NCBI GenBank assembly: GCA_037367405.1
Contig: JAZKJV010009775.1
Span: 1,054,001 to 1,118,000, forward strand
Length of the DNA: 64,000 nucleotides
Reading direction: 5' to 3'
Origin: Ottelia alismoides
Taxonomy: Eukaryota > Streptophyta > Magnoliopsida > Alismatales > Hydrocharitaceae
Made by a program: the position numbers and the translations under genes. Within the stretch, counting starts at the first letter, position 1. Each line of letters begins with the position of its first letter. Shown here piece after piece: positions 23,369 to 33,830 of this stretch. The notes under the pieces are model-generated. The model ran no database searches. It saw only the letters and a program-made list of their open reading frames with translations, and had not been told where the DNA came from.

Positions 23369-26028
23369 TGAAGGATATGGTTAGATCCTCAAGCGCATCA
23401 CGGAAGCGTGAACGTCGCATCGAATACGACGTGGAGCGACTAGTCGCACTAGTTGCTCGATGCAGCGGAATTTAAAAAAATTTTATACGACGAAACCACA
23501 TAATCCAAGAACACTTCTCGGATCGTTTCGTCTAAACCACAAACAAGTAATAGGATTACCTCTTGAAGCGTGGTTGCTATCGAGTCTCTAAACGAAGAGA
23601 CCTCCTGTCTCAAGTCCGATCCGACGGAGGAGACGCTTGCGAGCGCGGGGATGAACCGCGTGCTTCTCGCAATCCATGTTGATGATCCAAGCGGCGGATC
23701 TCCTGATCTCGACATACGAGATCCGACGTCTTCTTCACGAGCGAGGCGCACCGAAGGGGACGGAGATCCACGAGCAGAAGAACGGGCAGCATAACGACGA
23801 TGCCGCGGCGATGGAGATCCTCTTCATGGCATCCATGGTGGACGGCCATGAGAAGGAGAGAGAGGGCTGACCTCTAGAGAGAAAGAGAGAGAGAGAGAGA
23901 GATGCTTCTCAAGCATTGTGTGTAAAGAGAGAGCATGGGTATGCCTCTCTATTTATAGGGTTTTGGGATCCATGGATCTCAATCCATGTGTCTCATAAAA
24001 TCAATGGTTGAGATTGATTTATGATAATCCAATGGTCAATATTGTTGTTGGTAAAAGCCAACAACTTGTGATTTAATTTTGATTAAATATATTTGATAAA
24101 TCAAATATACATTAATACCAAATCAAACCAATCAAATAAGGAGTGAGATAACAATTAGGAGCCTCCTTCCCATTAGGGAGAGGGGGACGGCCACCAAGTC
24201 CTAAAGGGAATTGGTGCCGCCCCCCCTCTTCCTTATGGGGAGGGCAATCCCATGGATTACATGGGATTGCATATCTCCTAATTTATCTCTCTACTTATTT
24301 TCCCAACAATTTTTATTCACCAAAAATAATTCTCAATTAATTTTGGGAATATTGCAATCTTGACATTGGAATATTGTGAATCACATTCACAACCCAAAAC
24401 AACATATAATTTACATTGTCAATTAATTACACAATGTGTATCTAATGCACATAATAATTAATCAACACATATAAACTATAATTAGCTCTCTCTAATACAT
24501 TATAAATCACATTTATAATATATTATGAATAATTGGATATTACTATCCACATTATTCTTATCCATAATAATTAAATCATATTTAATTATATTGGATAACT
24601 TATTCTCATGTTCTCAAATAATATGAATCACATTCACATTATTTACATCTTTTGATAAATAAATCACATTTAATTATCTAAGATAATTCTCCTTATAATA
24701 TGAATCAAATTCATATTACTCATGATAATTAAATCACATTTAATTATCCATTTTCTCAATGCTCGGATACATATATCAACAATAGAATTATCCATGAACT
24801 CTTTCATAGATAATGCGCTTTATCCGCGAATACTTGGAGATAAGGACAGGGCGATTGTATTGTTCCACGTATAGTGACATGGATAATGAGATCACATCTC
24901 AAATCCAGATCTCGGGCCTCCCATAGATGCTTGATTAAATCAAGACCGCAAATCTAATCTTCTCATTGAATCTGAATCACATTCAGATCAATGTCCAACA
25001 TTTGGACTAAGATCAGATTACTTCTCTACTGAGAGGAGTCACTAAAATCCAGACCCGTTTCATCACTCCCTAGGAATGGAAGCGTCATGGTTATACAATC
25101 GTTTATGATCACATCACCCTCAGGTATTCCCAACACCTGTACATCCTGCATACTGGAAGACTCAGATTAAACCCGAAGTATTAGATCAACTTTACACTGC
25201 CTACTTCAGGGTTTTATCAGTAAGTTTCTCATTCGATCATTGAAAGTCGGTATTGATCATATACTTTCCAAAAGCATATATCATACCTAGGTCTCGATCA
25301 TATACTTTCTAAAAGTATATATCAAACCTACAAATTCAGTCAAGCTTCTAAAGCGAGACGACCATGCGCATGGAATTTGATTCTTCCAAATATCTCATGA
25401 GTGAGCTCATGTCTTCCGGTTCAGTAACTGAACCTGTATGATTTCTTTGAGAGATCGTATTACTCAGATGCCCTTATATGCACACCAGCGCGCCGGTGTA
25501 TAGACCTTGATTAGGTCATCAACCTATTGGTCTGCCAAATGTACATACTCAAACATATAGTAACACATCTGTCTCCGGTCAGAGGATGTGTGCCTGTATC
25601 GTGACAGCATACGATATAGGACTTTGGTTATCTCGATCTCGTTAAGTCAACTCTTTGACCTAACTAATCTGACACCTCCGAATCTCTATTCCTATGCAGA
25701 GGACCTACATCAAGAGGTCGGTCAGATATCAGCCTAACTGAGATAGGATTGCCATCTCCTACTCAGGCTGGAGATCATCTCTTAATAATCATTTGACGGT
25801 GCTTGACGAGTCCTCAATCTAACTCATTAGATATTCATCTAAGCACCAGCCTCTATGATTCAATAATTGAATCAACAGCTGTATGATCATTAAGATGGCC
25901 ATGGTACATAACCCTAATTGTACTAAGGGACCTATTATGCAAATTCTATACTCTTTATTTCAGATCAAGGAGTGAATTGCAATAACATTTATTGCATAAT
26001 GGCTCGCCGTGGGCTCGCATGTCCAACA
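23369..26028 (-). repeat. 5' LTR of copia C
   Basis: This is identical in length to 15385-18044 and differs at 11 positions. Eight of the 11 differences fall between about 25440 and 25980, in the sense-strand U3. Both ends are intact. Confidence 0.95.
23950..23957 (-). promoter_or_regulatory. TATA box of copia C 5' LTR
   Basis: The sense strand reads CTATAAATAGAGAGG, followed by the GA-rich tract at 23877-23903. This is the active-position promoter copy; the partner is at 15966-15973. Confidence 0.65.
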
Positions 26029-26033
26029 AGTGG
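26029..26033. repeat. right target-site duplication of copia C (AGTGG)
   Basis: Matches 15380-15384. Confidence 0.93.
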
Positions 26034-26631
26034 ACCCTGTCAAAGTTGATGTGATCCAGAAGCTCGAGCCACCTACAAACGTGAAATAAGTATGGTCTTT
26101 TTCAGGGCATGTCGCATTTTACATGAGACTCCTAGGGAAAGACACCGGATTCCTAGTAGATCATAAGTGTCTTGAAGCCTTCGAACTACTCAAAAGGAGG
26201 ATCATTGAGACTCCCATCCTACAAGGCCCCGACTGGTCTCTTCCCTTCGAGATCATGACAGATGCATCCAATTTTATTGTAGGGGTTGTATTAGGAAAAC
26301 GAAAAGATGGAATCCCGTATGCTATTCACTACGCAAGAAAGTTTTAGACCCTGCTCAGAAAAATTACACTTTGATCGAAAAGGAAATGCTTGCTGTGGTT
26401 TTTACCTTGGAAAAATTTCAATCTATACTTCTAAGATCAAGGGTGACAGTTTACGCAGACCATTCAGCCATCCGATACTTAATGGCCAAAAAGGACGCAA
26501 AAGCACGACTTCTGAGATGGATTCTACTACTTCAAGAATTTGATTTGGAGATTAAAGACAAACCTGGTGTTAAAAATGTCGTGGCTGATCATTTATCACG
26601 GATCAAACATAACAAAATTCCGGAATCTTAA
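26034..26631 (+). pseudogene. gypsy B: RT 3' part and RNase H
   Basis: The RT frame resumes with PVKVDVIQKLEPP, then a TAA near 26090. About 45 bases normally present between FY and LLGKD are missing near 26120, compared with E. The frame 26123-26347 holds the RT-RNase H connection ([24 protein letters not shown]). A frameshift near 26340 leads into 26371-26631 with RNase H sequence [23 protein letters not shown] and [13 protein letters not shown], ending [13 protein letters not shown] at 26629-26631 separates it from integrase in the same frame. Non-functional. Confidence 0.88.
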
Positions 26632-27939
26632 TCCATCTCTGAAACCTTCCCAGACGAGTCAATTTCTGCTATTGACTCACACCCATGGTATGCAGACACG
26701 GTGAATTATCTTGTCACCAAGGAAGTTCCTCAAGGTTGGCCCAGAAACAAAATCGATCGACTTATATCTGAAGAGAGACACTATCGTTGGGAAGATCCGT
26801 TCCTTTTCTTTGAAGGGTCGGAATGCATATGGAGAAGATGTATTCCTCAAGAGGAATACCAAAGTATCCTCAATCTATGCCACACCTTGGAGGTGGGAGG
26901 ACATCACTCTGGGAAGAGGACCGCTGAGAAGATATTGCAATGTGGATTTTACTGGCTGACCTTGTTTAAAAATGCTTACAATTTTGTCAGGTTGTGCCCC
27001 GTTTGTCAGAGAATGGGAGGAACCATTGGTTCCAAAGATGCCATGCATATGCAGCCTGTGATCATCTGTGATGTATTTGATGCATGGGGCATTGACTTTA
27101 TGGGCCCATTCCCTAATAGTCAAGGATTTGAATATATTCTTGTCACAGTTGATTATTTATCTAGATGGGTGGAGGCTTTCCCTACTCAAGTAACAGATAG
27201 CAAAACTGTTTGCAAGTTTTTGAAAAATAACATTATTTCAAGGTTTGGAATTCCAAAAGTTTTAATATCTGATGTGGGAAGCCATTTTGTCAACCGGGAG
27301 GTGAAGAAGTTGACTAAGGAATACGACATCGTGCACCGTGTCGCTACTCCTTACCATCCACAATCCAATGGCATGGCCGAGGTGTCAAATAGGGAGGTGA
27401 AAGGAATTTTACAAAAGCTCGTCCGCCCTGACAGGAAGAACTGGTCCCGACTCCTGGACCAAGTTCTATGGGCTTACTGGACGTCTTACAAGACCCCATT
27501 GGGCACCTCCCCGTTTGAATGGTATATGGAAAGCCATGCCATTAGCCCACAGAACTCGTGCATAAACCAGAATGGGCAAAAAAAGATTAATTGGAACTGT
27601 CACCAAGGAAAGAAGAACCGAGAGATGGATTTGAATGAACTATCTGAAATTCGAAATCATGCTTATGAAAATATCACCATTTACAAGGACAAGGTAAAGA
27701 GAGGGCATGACAAGAACATTCGAACCAAGATCTTTGTCCTAGGGCAAAAAGTTTGGCTATTTATTGCAAAATTGAAAAATTTACAAGGGAAATTGAAATC
27801 AAAATGGACGGGACCCTTCATTTTAAGAGAGGTACTCAATAATGGTAGTGTTGAGATCTCTGAGGCCGCGAATACCACGCAAACATTTATAGTCAACAGT
27901 CAGCTACTCAACATTTCGTCGAATCCAACGAGCAATTAG
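26632..27939 (+). pseudogene. gypsy B integrase, long open but orphaned frame
   Basis: The 412-codon frame from 26701 carries NYLVTKEVP, a zinc-binding HHCC domain (GGHHSGKRT, CPVCQR) and the catalytic triad at Asp 27094, Asp 27271 and Glu 27379. The last two are 35 residues apart, as in a DDE integrase. The middle motif reads SDVGSHF where SDGG is usual. A GPF-type C-terminal module (KWTGPFILREV) follows near 27805-27835. It would insert element cDNA into chromosomes. It is cut off from RNase H by one stop at 26629. A short out-of-frame run near 27520-27620 shows further decay. Confidence 0.88.
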
Positions 27940-29650
27940 TACAAGTTGAACAGATCTCCTTCACTCAGGGCATAGATTTTGACAAAAAAATTAATCTGCC
28001 TAAATAAACCACCTCTCTAGAACCTATATTCTTCTGTATATCCATCTACCTGCTCTCAGTCCCCCGATACTTAATTTAAGGGAACTGATTTCATTGTGTA
28101 TACATCGCTTCTTCTCTTTCTTTTTAGTCCCATCTATACTTAGTACGAGCTATGTCTACATTTCACTTTGTGCCATGAGGACATAACACAAGCTAAGTAT
28201 AGGGGTTTTTTTGTATATATTTTATCTACTTTATCCATAGCTCGTACTTTAATCATTTTTATCTAACATCGGCGATGGGTACAAGTAGTGTGTATAATAC
28301 ATGTTTTTTCAAAAAAACCCTTTAAAAAAACACAATAAAACAACAAAAAAAACTTTTAGCATAAAAAAACAAAAAAAAGAATGAAAATCATCAGTCAGGG
28401 TCTTGCATTTCATCAAGCATTTCATGCATTCCTTGGTTGATATATTCCTGACACATTCACCATCACTCAAGGCTTGAGGATTTTTGAGGACTCTTGAGAT
28501 TCTGAGTTAGCTTGCCTTAGTCATTAGGGTTTTGAACTAAATAATCCACACTTCCCCAGTTTGAAAGATTTAAGTGCTATATTGCACTCTTCATCTCTAC
28601 CTTCAAAAATAATATGATCAGCACAATCACTTTTATAACTGCATGATTAATGAGATGAGTTGAGTTATCACTTGAGGAACAGGGACTAGAGATTTGAGTT
28701 TAGACCCGATCTGATGATATTCGAGGATTGGATAAAGTTAATGAAGGATGCAGAAAACCTGAGTGTCAGCAATACCCTAGCCAGTATGTGAACAAGATTC
28801 ATATGCTATCTCTTTGATAAATGACCTAAGTGCCAGGGTGTGATGAAACTTAAAGAAAATGTTGATCAATGTGCGCCAACTATTGGGAAAAGCAGTGGAG
28901 CTAGCCAACAAAAGAAGAGAAAAAGAAATGTCAAAGAAAAGATCTATCTTCCAAAGTCAAATTCCAAATGATCTTCCACCAATGGCGAGCGCTCCCAATC
29001 ATTTTCAAAGTGTCCACTTGGACCAAGCGCTAATTAGGACCAAGGAGTCGGGCTGACACCATAAAAGGGCTCTGCATCGTAAGCGATACAAGTCTGGGTG
29101 TCGAAGGTATCTTAGATACTCAAAAGAGACACACCCCGGTGTACTCCCAGAAAAACAAGTGTAGATGACTCCAAATTCTCTTGACGGACACATTGATCAA
29201 CAAAATAAAAAAATATACTTGTGTTGAGTAATAAGGCACTCGAGAGGCACCTTGTTCCAATGCAAGGGAGAGAAAATCAGACACAATTCTATGTCCATCA
29301 TCTGGCCATCCATCTATACTTTCAAGTCTGACAAACTAAAGAGACAGTTGACTGAAGCAAGAATAAACTTATTCCCTAGTGTTGAGGATCAGGTCTAGAT
29401 GAGAGTCTCTTGGATTGGAACATTGGGCGATGTCTCGACTTGACTCTCATGAATGTAGTACACTAAAAATCATATCCTTATATTATATGTACAAACCGAG
29501 ATTCTGAGAACTAGAAAAGTTGGATTCCTTCTGACTATGGATTGGATAAACCGAGAATTTTAGGATCTATTAAATCAAGGGTCTTTGAAAGATTGAGCCT
29601 TAAAAATTCACATGCACAGTAAGGGATGTATTCAACTAAGTCATTCATTC
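27940..29650 (+). other. 3' noncoding region of gypsy B
   Basis: No envelope-like gene is visible. It contains one complex stem-loop module (28134-28248), an A-rich stretch (28310-28380) and a 65-codon frame (28859-29056) without recognisable domain. GC-richer text at 29030-29200 includes short inverted motifs. E and D have comparable long 3' tails. Confidence 0.6.
28134..28248 (+). other. PPT-linked stem-loop with alternative pairing (gypsy B)
   Basis: The 5' arm (28134-28156) starts CTATACTTAG and ends GCTATGTC. The 3' arm (28180-28205) starts GACATAAC and ends CTAAGTATAGGGG, so the outer 10 bases pair perfectly and the arm runs into a polypurine-like tail. The segment 28142-28154 is also perfectly complementary over 13 bases to 28236-28248 (CATAGCTCGTACT). 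The two pairings exclude each other. D (44531-44641) and E (53890-54003) have the same layout. No named RNA family is recognised. Confidence 0.6.
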
Positions 29651-29685
29651 ATGCTTGGAACGAGCATGGTCTAAGTATAGGGGTA
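29651..29685 (+). other. pre-PPT stem-loop and polypurine tract of gypsy B
   Basis: CATGCT and AGCATG arms are followed by CTAAGTATAGGGG (29671-29683), the plus-strand primer site, and two bases later the LTR start. It is the same order as in D, E and F. Confidence 0.75.
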
Positions 29686-30741
29686 TGATGAATCTTGTGT
29701 TCATCATGCTAAAATTGATCATTTAGTCTCTGTTCTCCATCATTCACTTGCATTTAATCATTAATAGAGCATTATTAGCATTCATACATGTGTTAATAAT
29801 ATTTGCATTTCATCATGCATAAATTGCATTAAAAATCCAAGTGTAAATTAGCTCAAAAAGCCCGCTAACTTCTCCTATTTTTAGTTAATTCATCCTAACT
29901 CTGATTGACCTAAAACCACCTCCATTGTGTATATATTACTAACCTTATTAAATAAACAATACAAAAAAATTACTAACTCCAATAAGTGTCAAATAACCCC
30001 AAAGTCTAATTTCACATCTGACGGACTAAAACGAGCATATCTCCCTCATACAGTGTCCGATTTTGGTCTACTCACATTTAAAGTACTCCATTTTGAAGTA
30101 CCTTCAAAACAAGACCAATTTCATAAAATTCGGAGTCCATATGTGAAAGTTGGGTTTTGGGCCTCTTTTGCGCATTTTGACTTTTTGCTATTTTTGACCT
30201 GAGTTTTTTGTTCTTAATTAAACCTTTTAATTTTATTTCTTTTTCATTTGTGTTATTTGATGAAAGTTTTAATAAGAAACCCAAAAATCTAAATCCAGAT
30301 TAAAATTAAAATCAAAGAAACTGACTAAGTCCAAGTGTCTGTTGTCGGTCTGTACAAAAGTTGTGTGTTTCTTACTTCTATTTTATTTTCCTATTTTCGT
30401 ATTTATTAAAAAATCCAAAAAAAATAGATTAGTGTGTAAATAATTTTCTTGTATTTTATCATATTTTTTCTATAATTTTTATCCTCTCTAAAACCACCAA
30501 AACAATACAAAATCCCAAAAACCTGATTTTCTATACACATGGAGAACCACCAAAAATACCACTTCGCGCAGGTGACCTCTTTTGCTCTCGAGTCCTTCAT
30601 GAAAGTTGTAGATCTCGACGAGATTAACAACTTTTATGAAGGGAATGTTTTGATCCGAGGTCTCCATCTATGTCTTTTCTATTTTTTTCTTAACTTTAAA
30701 TTTTGAAATTTTTTTGGGGTCCCACGTGGCAGCCCCTGGGC

Positions 30742-30960
30742 GTGCCACGTGGCACCCCACTTCTCTCTCCAGCCGCCACTCGGGTCACGTGCCTAGCATG
30801 TGACCCTATCATCCCCTACCTCCAGTCGTTACCCCCCTTTACCCCCCCCCACGTACAGATCCTCCATGCACGACCATCAACCCCAGTCCTCCTCCAGCCG
30901 TTACTCGTGCCACGGCCATTTACCTCCCTTGTCGGACGTTACGTCATGTCTTCTATAAAA
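30742..30960 (+). promoter_or_regulatory. promoter block of gypsy B 3' LTR
   Basis: It contains the G-box palindrome GTGCCACGTGGCAC (30742-30755), a second CCACGTGG (30722-30729, just upstream), TTACGTCA (30939-30946) and a TATA box CTATAAAA (30953-30960). It matches the 5' LTR block at 7435-7641. Confidence 0.6.
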
Positions 30961-31107
30961 CCAGCCATAGCCGGCCTTCACCGGCATCCGCCCTCTCGCC
31001 GGTGATAGTGGCCTAACTTAGGCATGATCCAAGGCCCTCCGCCTTGCGCTATCGGCTCCACACCTCTCTCCGGCATCACTCTTGGCCGTTGAGCCCCGTC
31101 ACTCCAG

Positions 31108-31238
31108 GTACCCACCGCTCATCCCCGTCTTCCAATCTCAGCTCTGCCACACCTCCGACCTCGCAAAGGTCGGAGATTAGCTCCGGTACCCAACACCAAG
31201 CTCAACCCCCCCCCCCCCCTTTTGGGTTAACTTTGCAG
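31108..31238 (+). other. possible intron in 3' LTR leader of B
   Basis: CAG/GTACCC to TTAACTTTGCAG, 131 bases. It is the counterpart of 7789-7917. The E LTR has a similar CTAACTCTGCAG near 50412-50424 on the minus strand. Confidence 0.3.
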
Positions 31239-32720
31239 TGTCGCCGGACACCACCTTTGCCTTTATCGAGCATCACCTCGCGCTTCGCTGCCAAGGCTTC
31301 CGCATCTCTCACCTCGGCCGCCCACTCGTCGATCGCCCTTGATGGAGCCTCAGCTCTTCCGCTCTCCACCGATCGAGCTTCACTGCTGCCCGCCTCGCGC
31401 CAGAGCCCTCCACCGTAGAGGTCATCTCGACGCCACCTGCCCTCTGCCACCGCTCGGCCGTGTGTCGGCCGGGCGCTGAAACGTCGCCTCGCCGCCCCGC
31501 CCCCTCTCGCCTCCTCCAGCTGCCATTGGATCGGGTGGAGGCCCTTGATCCAATGTTGTCGTCTCGCCACGCGTCACTAGCCGAGCCTCGGCGTGCGAGC
31601 CATCAGTTCGGTGCCTGAGCCATCGGTTCGACTCCCGCGCCTCAGCTTAGGCGCCCGAGCCTACGCTCCAGCTCTCGAACCTCTGCCTCGGGCCGAACCT
31701 CAAGCTCGGGACCCCCGAGCAGCAGCCCCTCCACCGAGCCTCCTGGAGCACGTGCTACGCACGTGCGCTTGTGAAAATTGCACCGACGCCCTCCATAATT
31801 TCAGAAATTGCAGAAATACCCCCACCGGGGGTAAATTACAGAGGGGCCCCTCCAACTTTTAGAAATTAAGAGATAAGCCCCTCTGGGGACCTATTTGCAA
31901 GAAAACTTTATTTTATTTACATTTTAGTCCCTAACTTCATTTTATCATATCTTTTTCATACGAACTCCATTTTGAGCATATAATATGTCATTTTGAAGAT
32001 CTTTTCATGCTTTACCATTTAGCATACTTTGTGAACAGATCTGAGGTTGTTTAATGTTAATTATTATTTGATGACCTCTGTTGAGATATGTAGGTTGAGT
32101 TTAACATATTTGTACACTATTAAGAGATTCATGAGTTATTTTGCAGGGATTTGAATTAGAAGATGATGGAATCGATTTCATATTTGGGGACTTAATTTTT
32201 GTAGGGGTTAAATCAAGGAGGTTTATCAGTGACTGTGATATTGACTGCAATCATTTCTCAAGAATAAAATTAGAATTGTTTTGATAAAATCATCGCATGA
32301 TCAATCTCATATCTATTCACTCTTGCTGGCATCAGGACTTAATTTGATATATCTTGCTGAATTCGATATTATTTGATCTGTGATTTCATTTCGAGGATAT
32401 TGATTAATTTCATTTGGATTAAACATCACTAAATAACAGATCCGGTGCTTCACTCTTTTTGTTTGACTTTCTTTATATTGCACCTTTCATCATTTGCATT
32501 GTATATTTTCTCAACACATAAATTAATCAACATTAATTAATTGTTTAATTTGATTTAAGACCACGAAACTAAAAATCGTCGTTCCTTGTGTTTGACCTTG
32601 GTAAACTTACCAAGTAAAAAAATTCCTCAACATTCAAAATTTGTGGTATTTTGAAAGACCAAAATTTGCCTCCTATACTACAATTCCTCATTTTTTAAGA
32701 GGTGAATTTCGCGCTCATCA

Positions 32721-32725
32721 AGCTC
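32721..32725. repeat. right target-site duplication of gypsy B (AGCTC)
   Basis: Matches 6382-6386. Copia A resumes directly after it. Confidence 0.9.
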
Positions 32726-33830
32726 ATGGCTACGAACCGTGCTTTGAAGGTCTCTACCTTCTCATCAGGTTCCCTCTTTCTATTGAAGATCCATTTACAC
32801 CTCAATGGGTCTTACCCATATAGGTGGATCCTCGAGGGTCCATATACAACATTTGTATATGAAGTCCACTTTAGACTTTATTGCTAACATCCATCTTTCC
32901 ATGATATGATCTTCAGAAGCTTCATCACATGAAGTCAGATCATTGTCAGATGCAACTGACACATGGAATACGTCTTCAAACTTATTTGAAGAGGTATTAG
33001 TGTTTCATCTTTAATTGTCCTTTTCGTTTCTAATTTTAGGAGCCTCATTAACTTTTCAAGATTAAATGAGTTCCTTTACTTCATTTTCATCTTGATTATT
33101 AAGAGAGTCATCATCTAGGAATCACATTCTCAGAGATGAGATCTTTTAAGAATCTCAAGGTCATAAGTTAGGTATCCAATACCATCCTTTATTTTCCTAA
33201 TGAAGTATCACTCTCCAGTGCCAGATTCCAGCTTACTTGCATGGAACCTTATTAAGGATATATATAGTAGTATCTACTACAAAAATATACCTGTAAACTA
33301 CTTGATAATTATGCTAAGATTCATCATTGATAAGATCGTGTTACACATGATCAATTGTATCTCCTTACAACTTTATTGAGTTTAGGTGTATCAAGAGGAG
33401 TAAGGTAGAAATGATATTCATATCTCCATAAGGTATTTCTTGAATTCATCTAACAGGTACATGCCACCTAGGTTAGATCAAATTCATTTTATCTTCCTTC
33501 AACCTTTGGTTCTAAACCCAAAATTGTGAAATCTTTAAACGTTTCATTGGTTTCTAAGTGAAGAGAAGAAATCTCATATCATACATAATCATCAATAGAT
33601 ATCACATATCCATAATGTTTACTATGATATAGATGATTCACATAAATCAACATGTATGAGATCCTGAATACCTTGACATCTTACACCTTTCCCAAAGAAG
33701 GGCGTATTGGATATTTTACTTGAATACAATATTCATAAGTATGCAAGTTTTGAAATTTTAGACATTCTAAAGTTTCATCTTTTACTTGTCTATTAATCTC
33801 ATCAACAGACATATGTCCACAACAAGATGC
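32726..33830 (-). pseudogene. copia A: N-terminal RT, integrase and gag-pre-integrase relic
   Basis: This is the continuation of the gene broken at 6386. It is collinear with 19270-20380 in C at diverged but clear identity. The minus strand repeats the RT start block (near 32730-32820) and the gag-pre-integrase region (near 33680-33820). Stops and indels prevent any frame longer than about 60 codons on the sense strand. The plus-strand frames here are shadows. Confidence 0.65.

Larger units (their letters stand above)
15385..26028 (-). mobile_element. Ty1/copia element C, young and coding-dead
   Basis: This is a full-length 10,644-bp minus-strand element with two equal 2660-bp LTRs, a primer-binding site at 23354-23366, a polypurine tract at 18045 and AGTGG target duplications. 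The LTRs differ at 11 positions by my alignment (0.41%), with no net indel. The 5.3-kb interior has only fragments of gag-pre-integrase, integrase and RT, with many stops. Several lesions are shared with A. It was therefore probably copied by enzymes supplied in trans. Motif style suggests an Angela-like copia lineage, at low confidence. Confidence 0.95.
6387..32720 (+). mobile_element. Ty3/gypsy element B (Athila/Tat-like), host of copia C
   Basis: This is a complete gypsy element with LTRs at 6387-9295 and 29686-32720. It has an Asp-tRNA primer-binding site at 9298, a gag-protease-RT-RNase H-integrase order on the plus strand, a polypurine tract ending at 29682, and AGCTC target duplications. 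Removing the 10.6-kb copia C leaves a 15.7-kb element. The LTRs differ by about 7% over the first 320 bases I aligned. Gag and pol contain stops and frameshifts throughout. The RT-RNase H motifs resemble Athila-type elements (FIDQ, FLDGYSGYNQ, FMDDFSV). The protease DNGS box is more like that of Tat/Ogre relatives, so I place it only to the Athila/Tat clade. Confidence 0.92.
29686..32720 (+). repeat. 3' LTR of gypsy B
   Basis: TGATGAATC to TCATCA, 3035 bp, 126 bp longer than the 5' copy. The LTR-start hairpin is intact here (29686-29706). The leader is GC-rich with a C tract near 31205-31219. Confidence 0.93.

Noticed and set aside
15385..26028. 8-kb-spaced direct repeats read as a segmental duplication
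   Set aside because: Primer-binding site, polypurine tract and exact 5-bp duplications identify them as LTRs of one element.
27940..29650. envelope-like third gene in gypsy B, as in some Athila elements
   Set aside because: No frame over 65 codons and no signal peptide or membrane segment is present after integrase.
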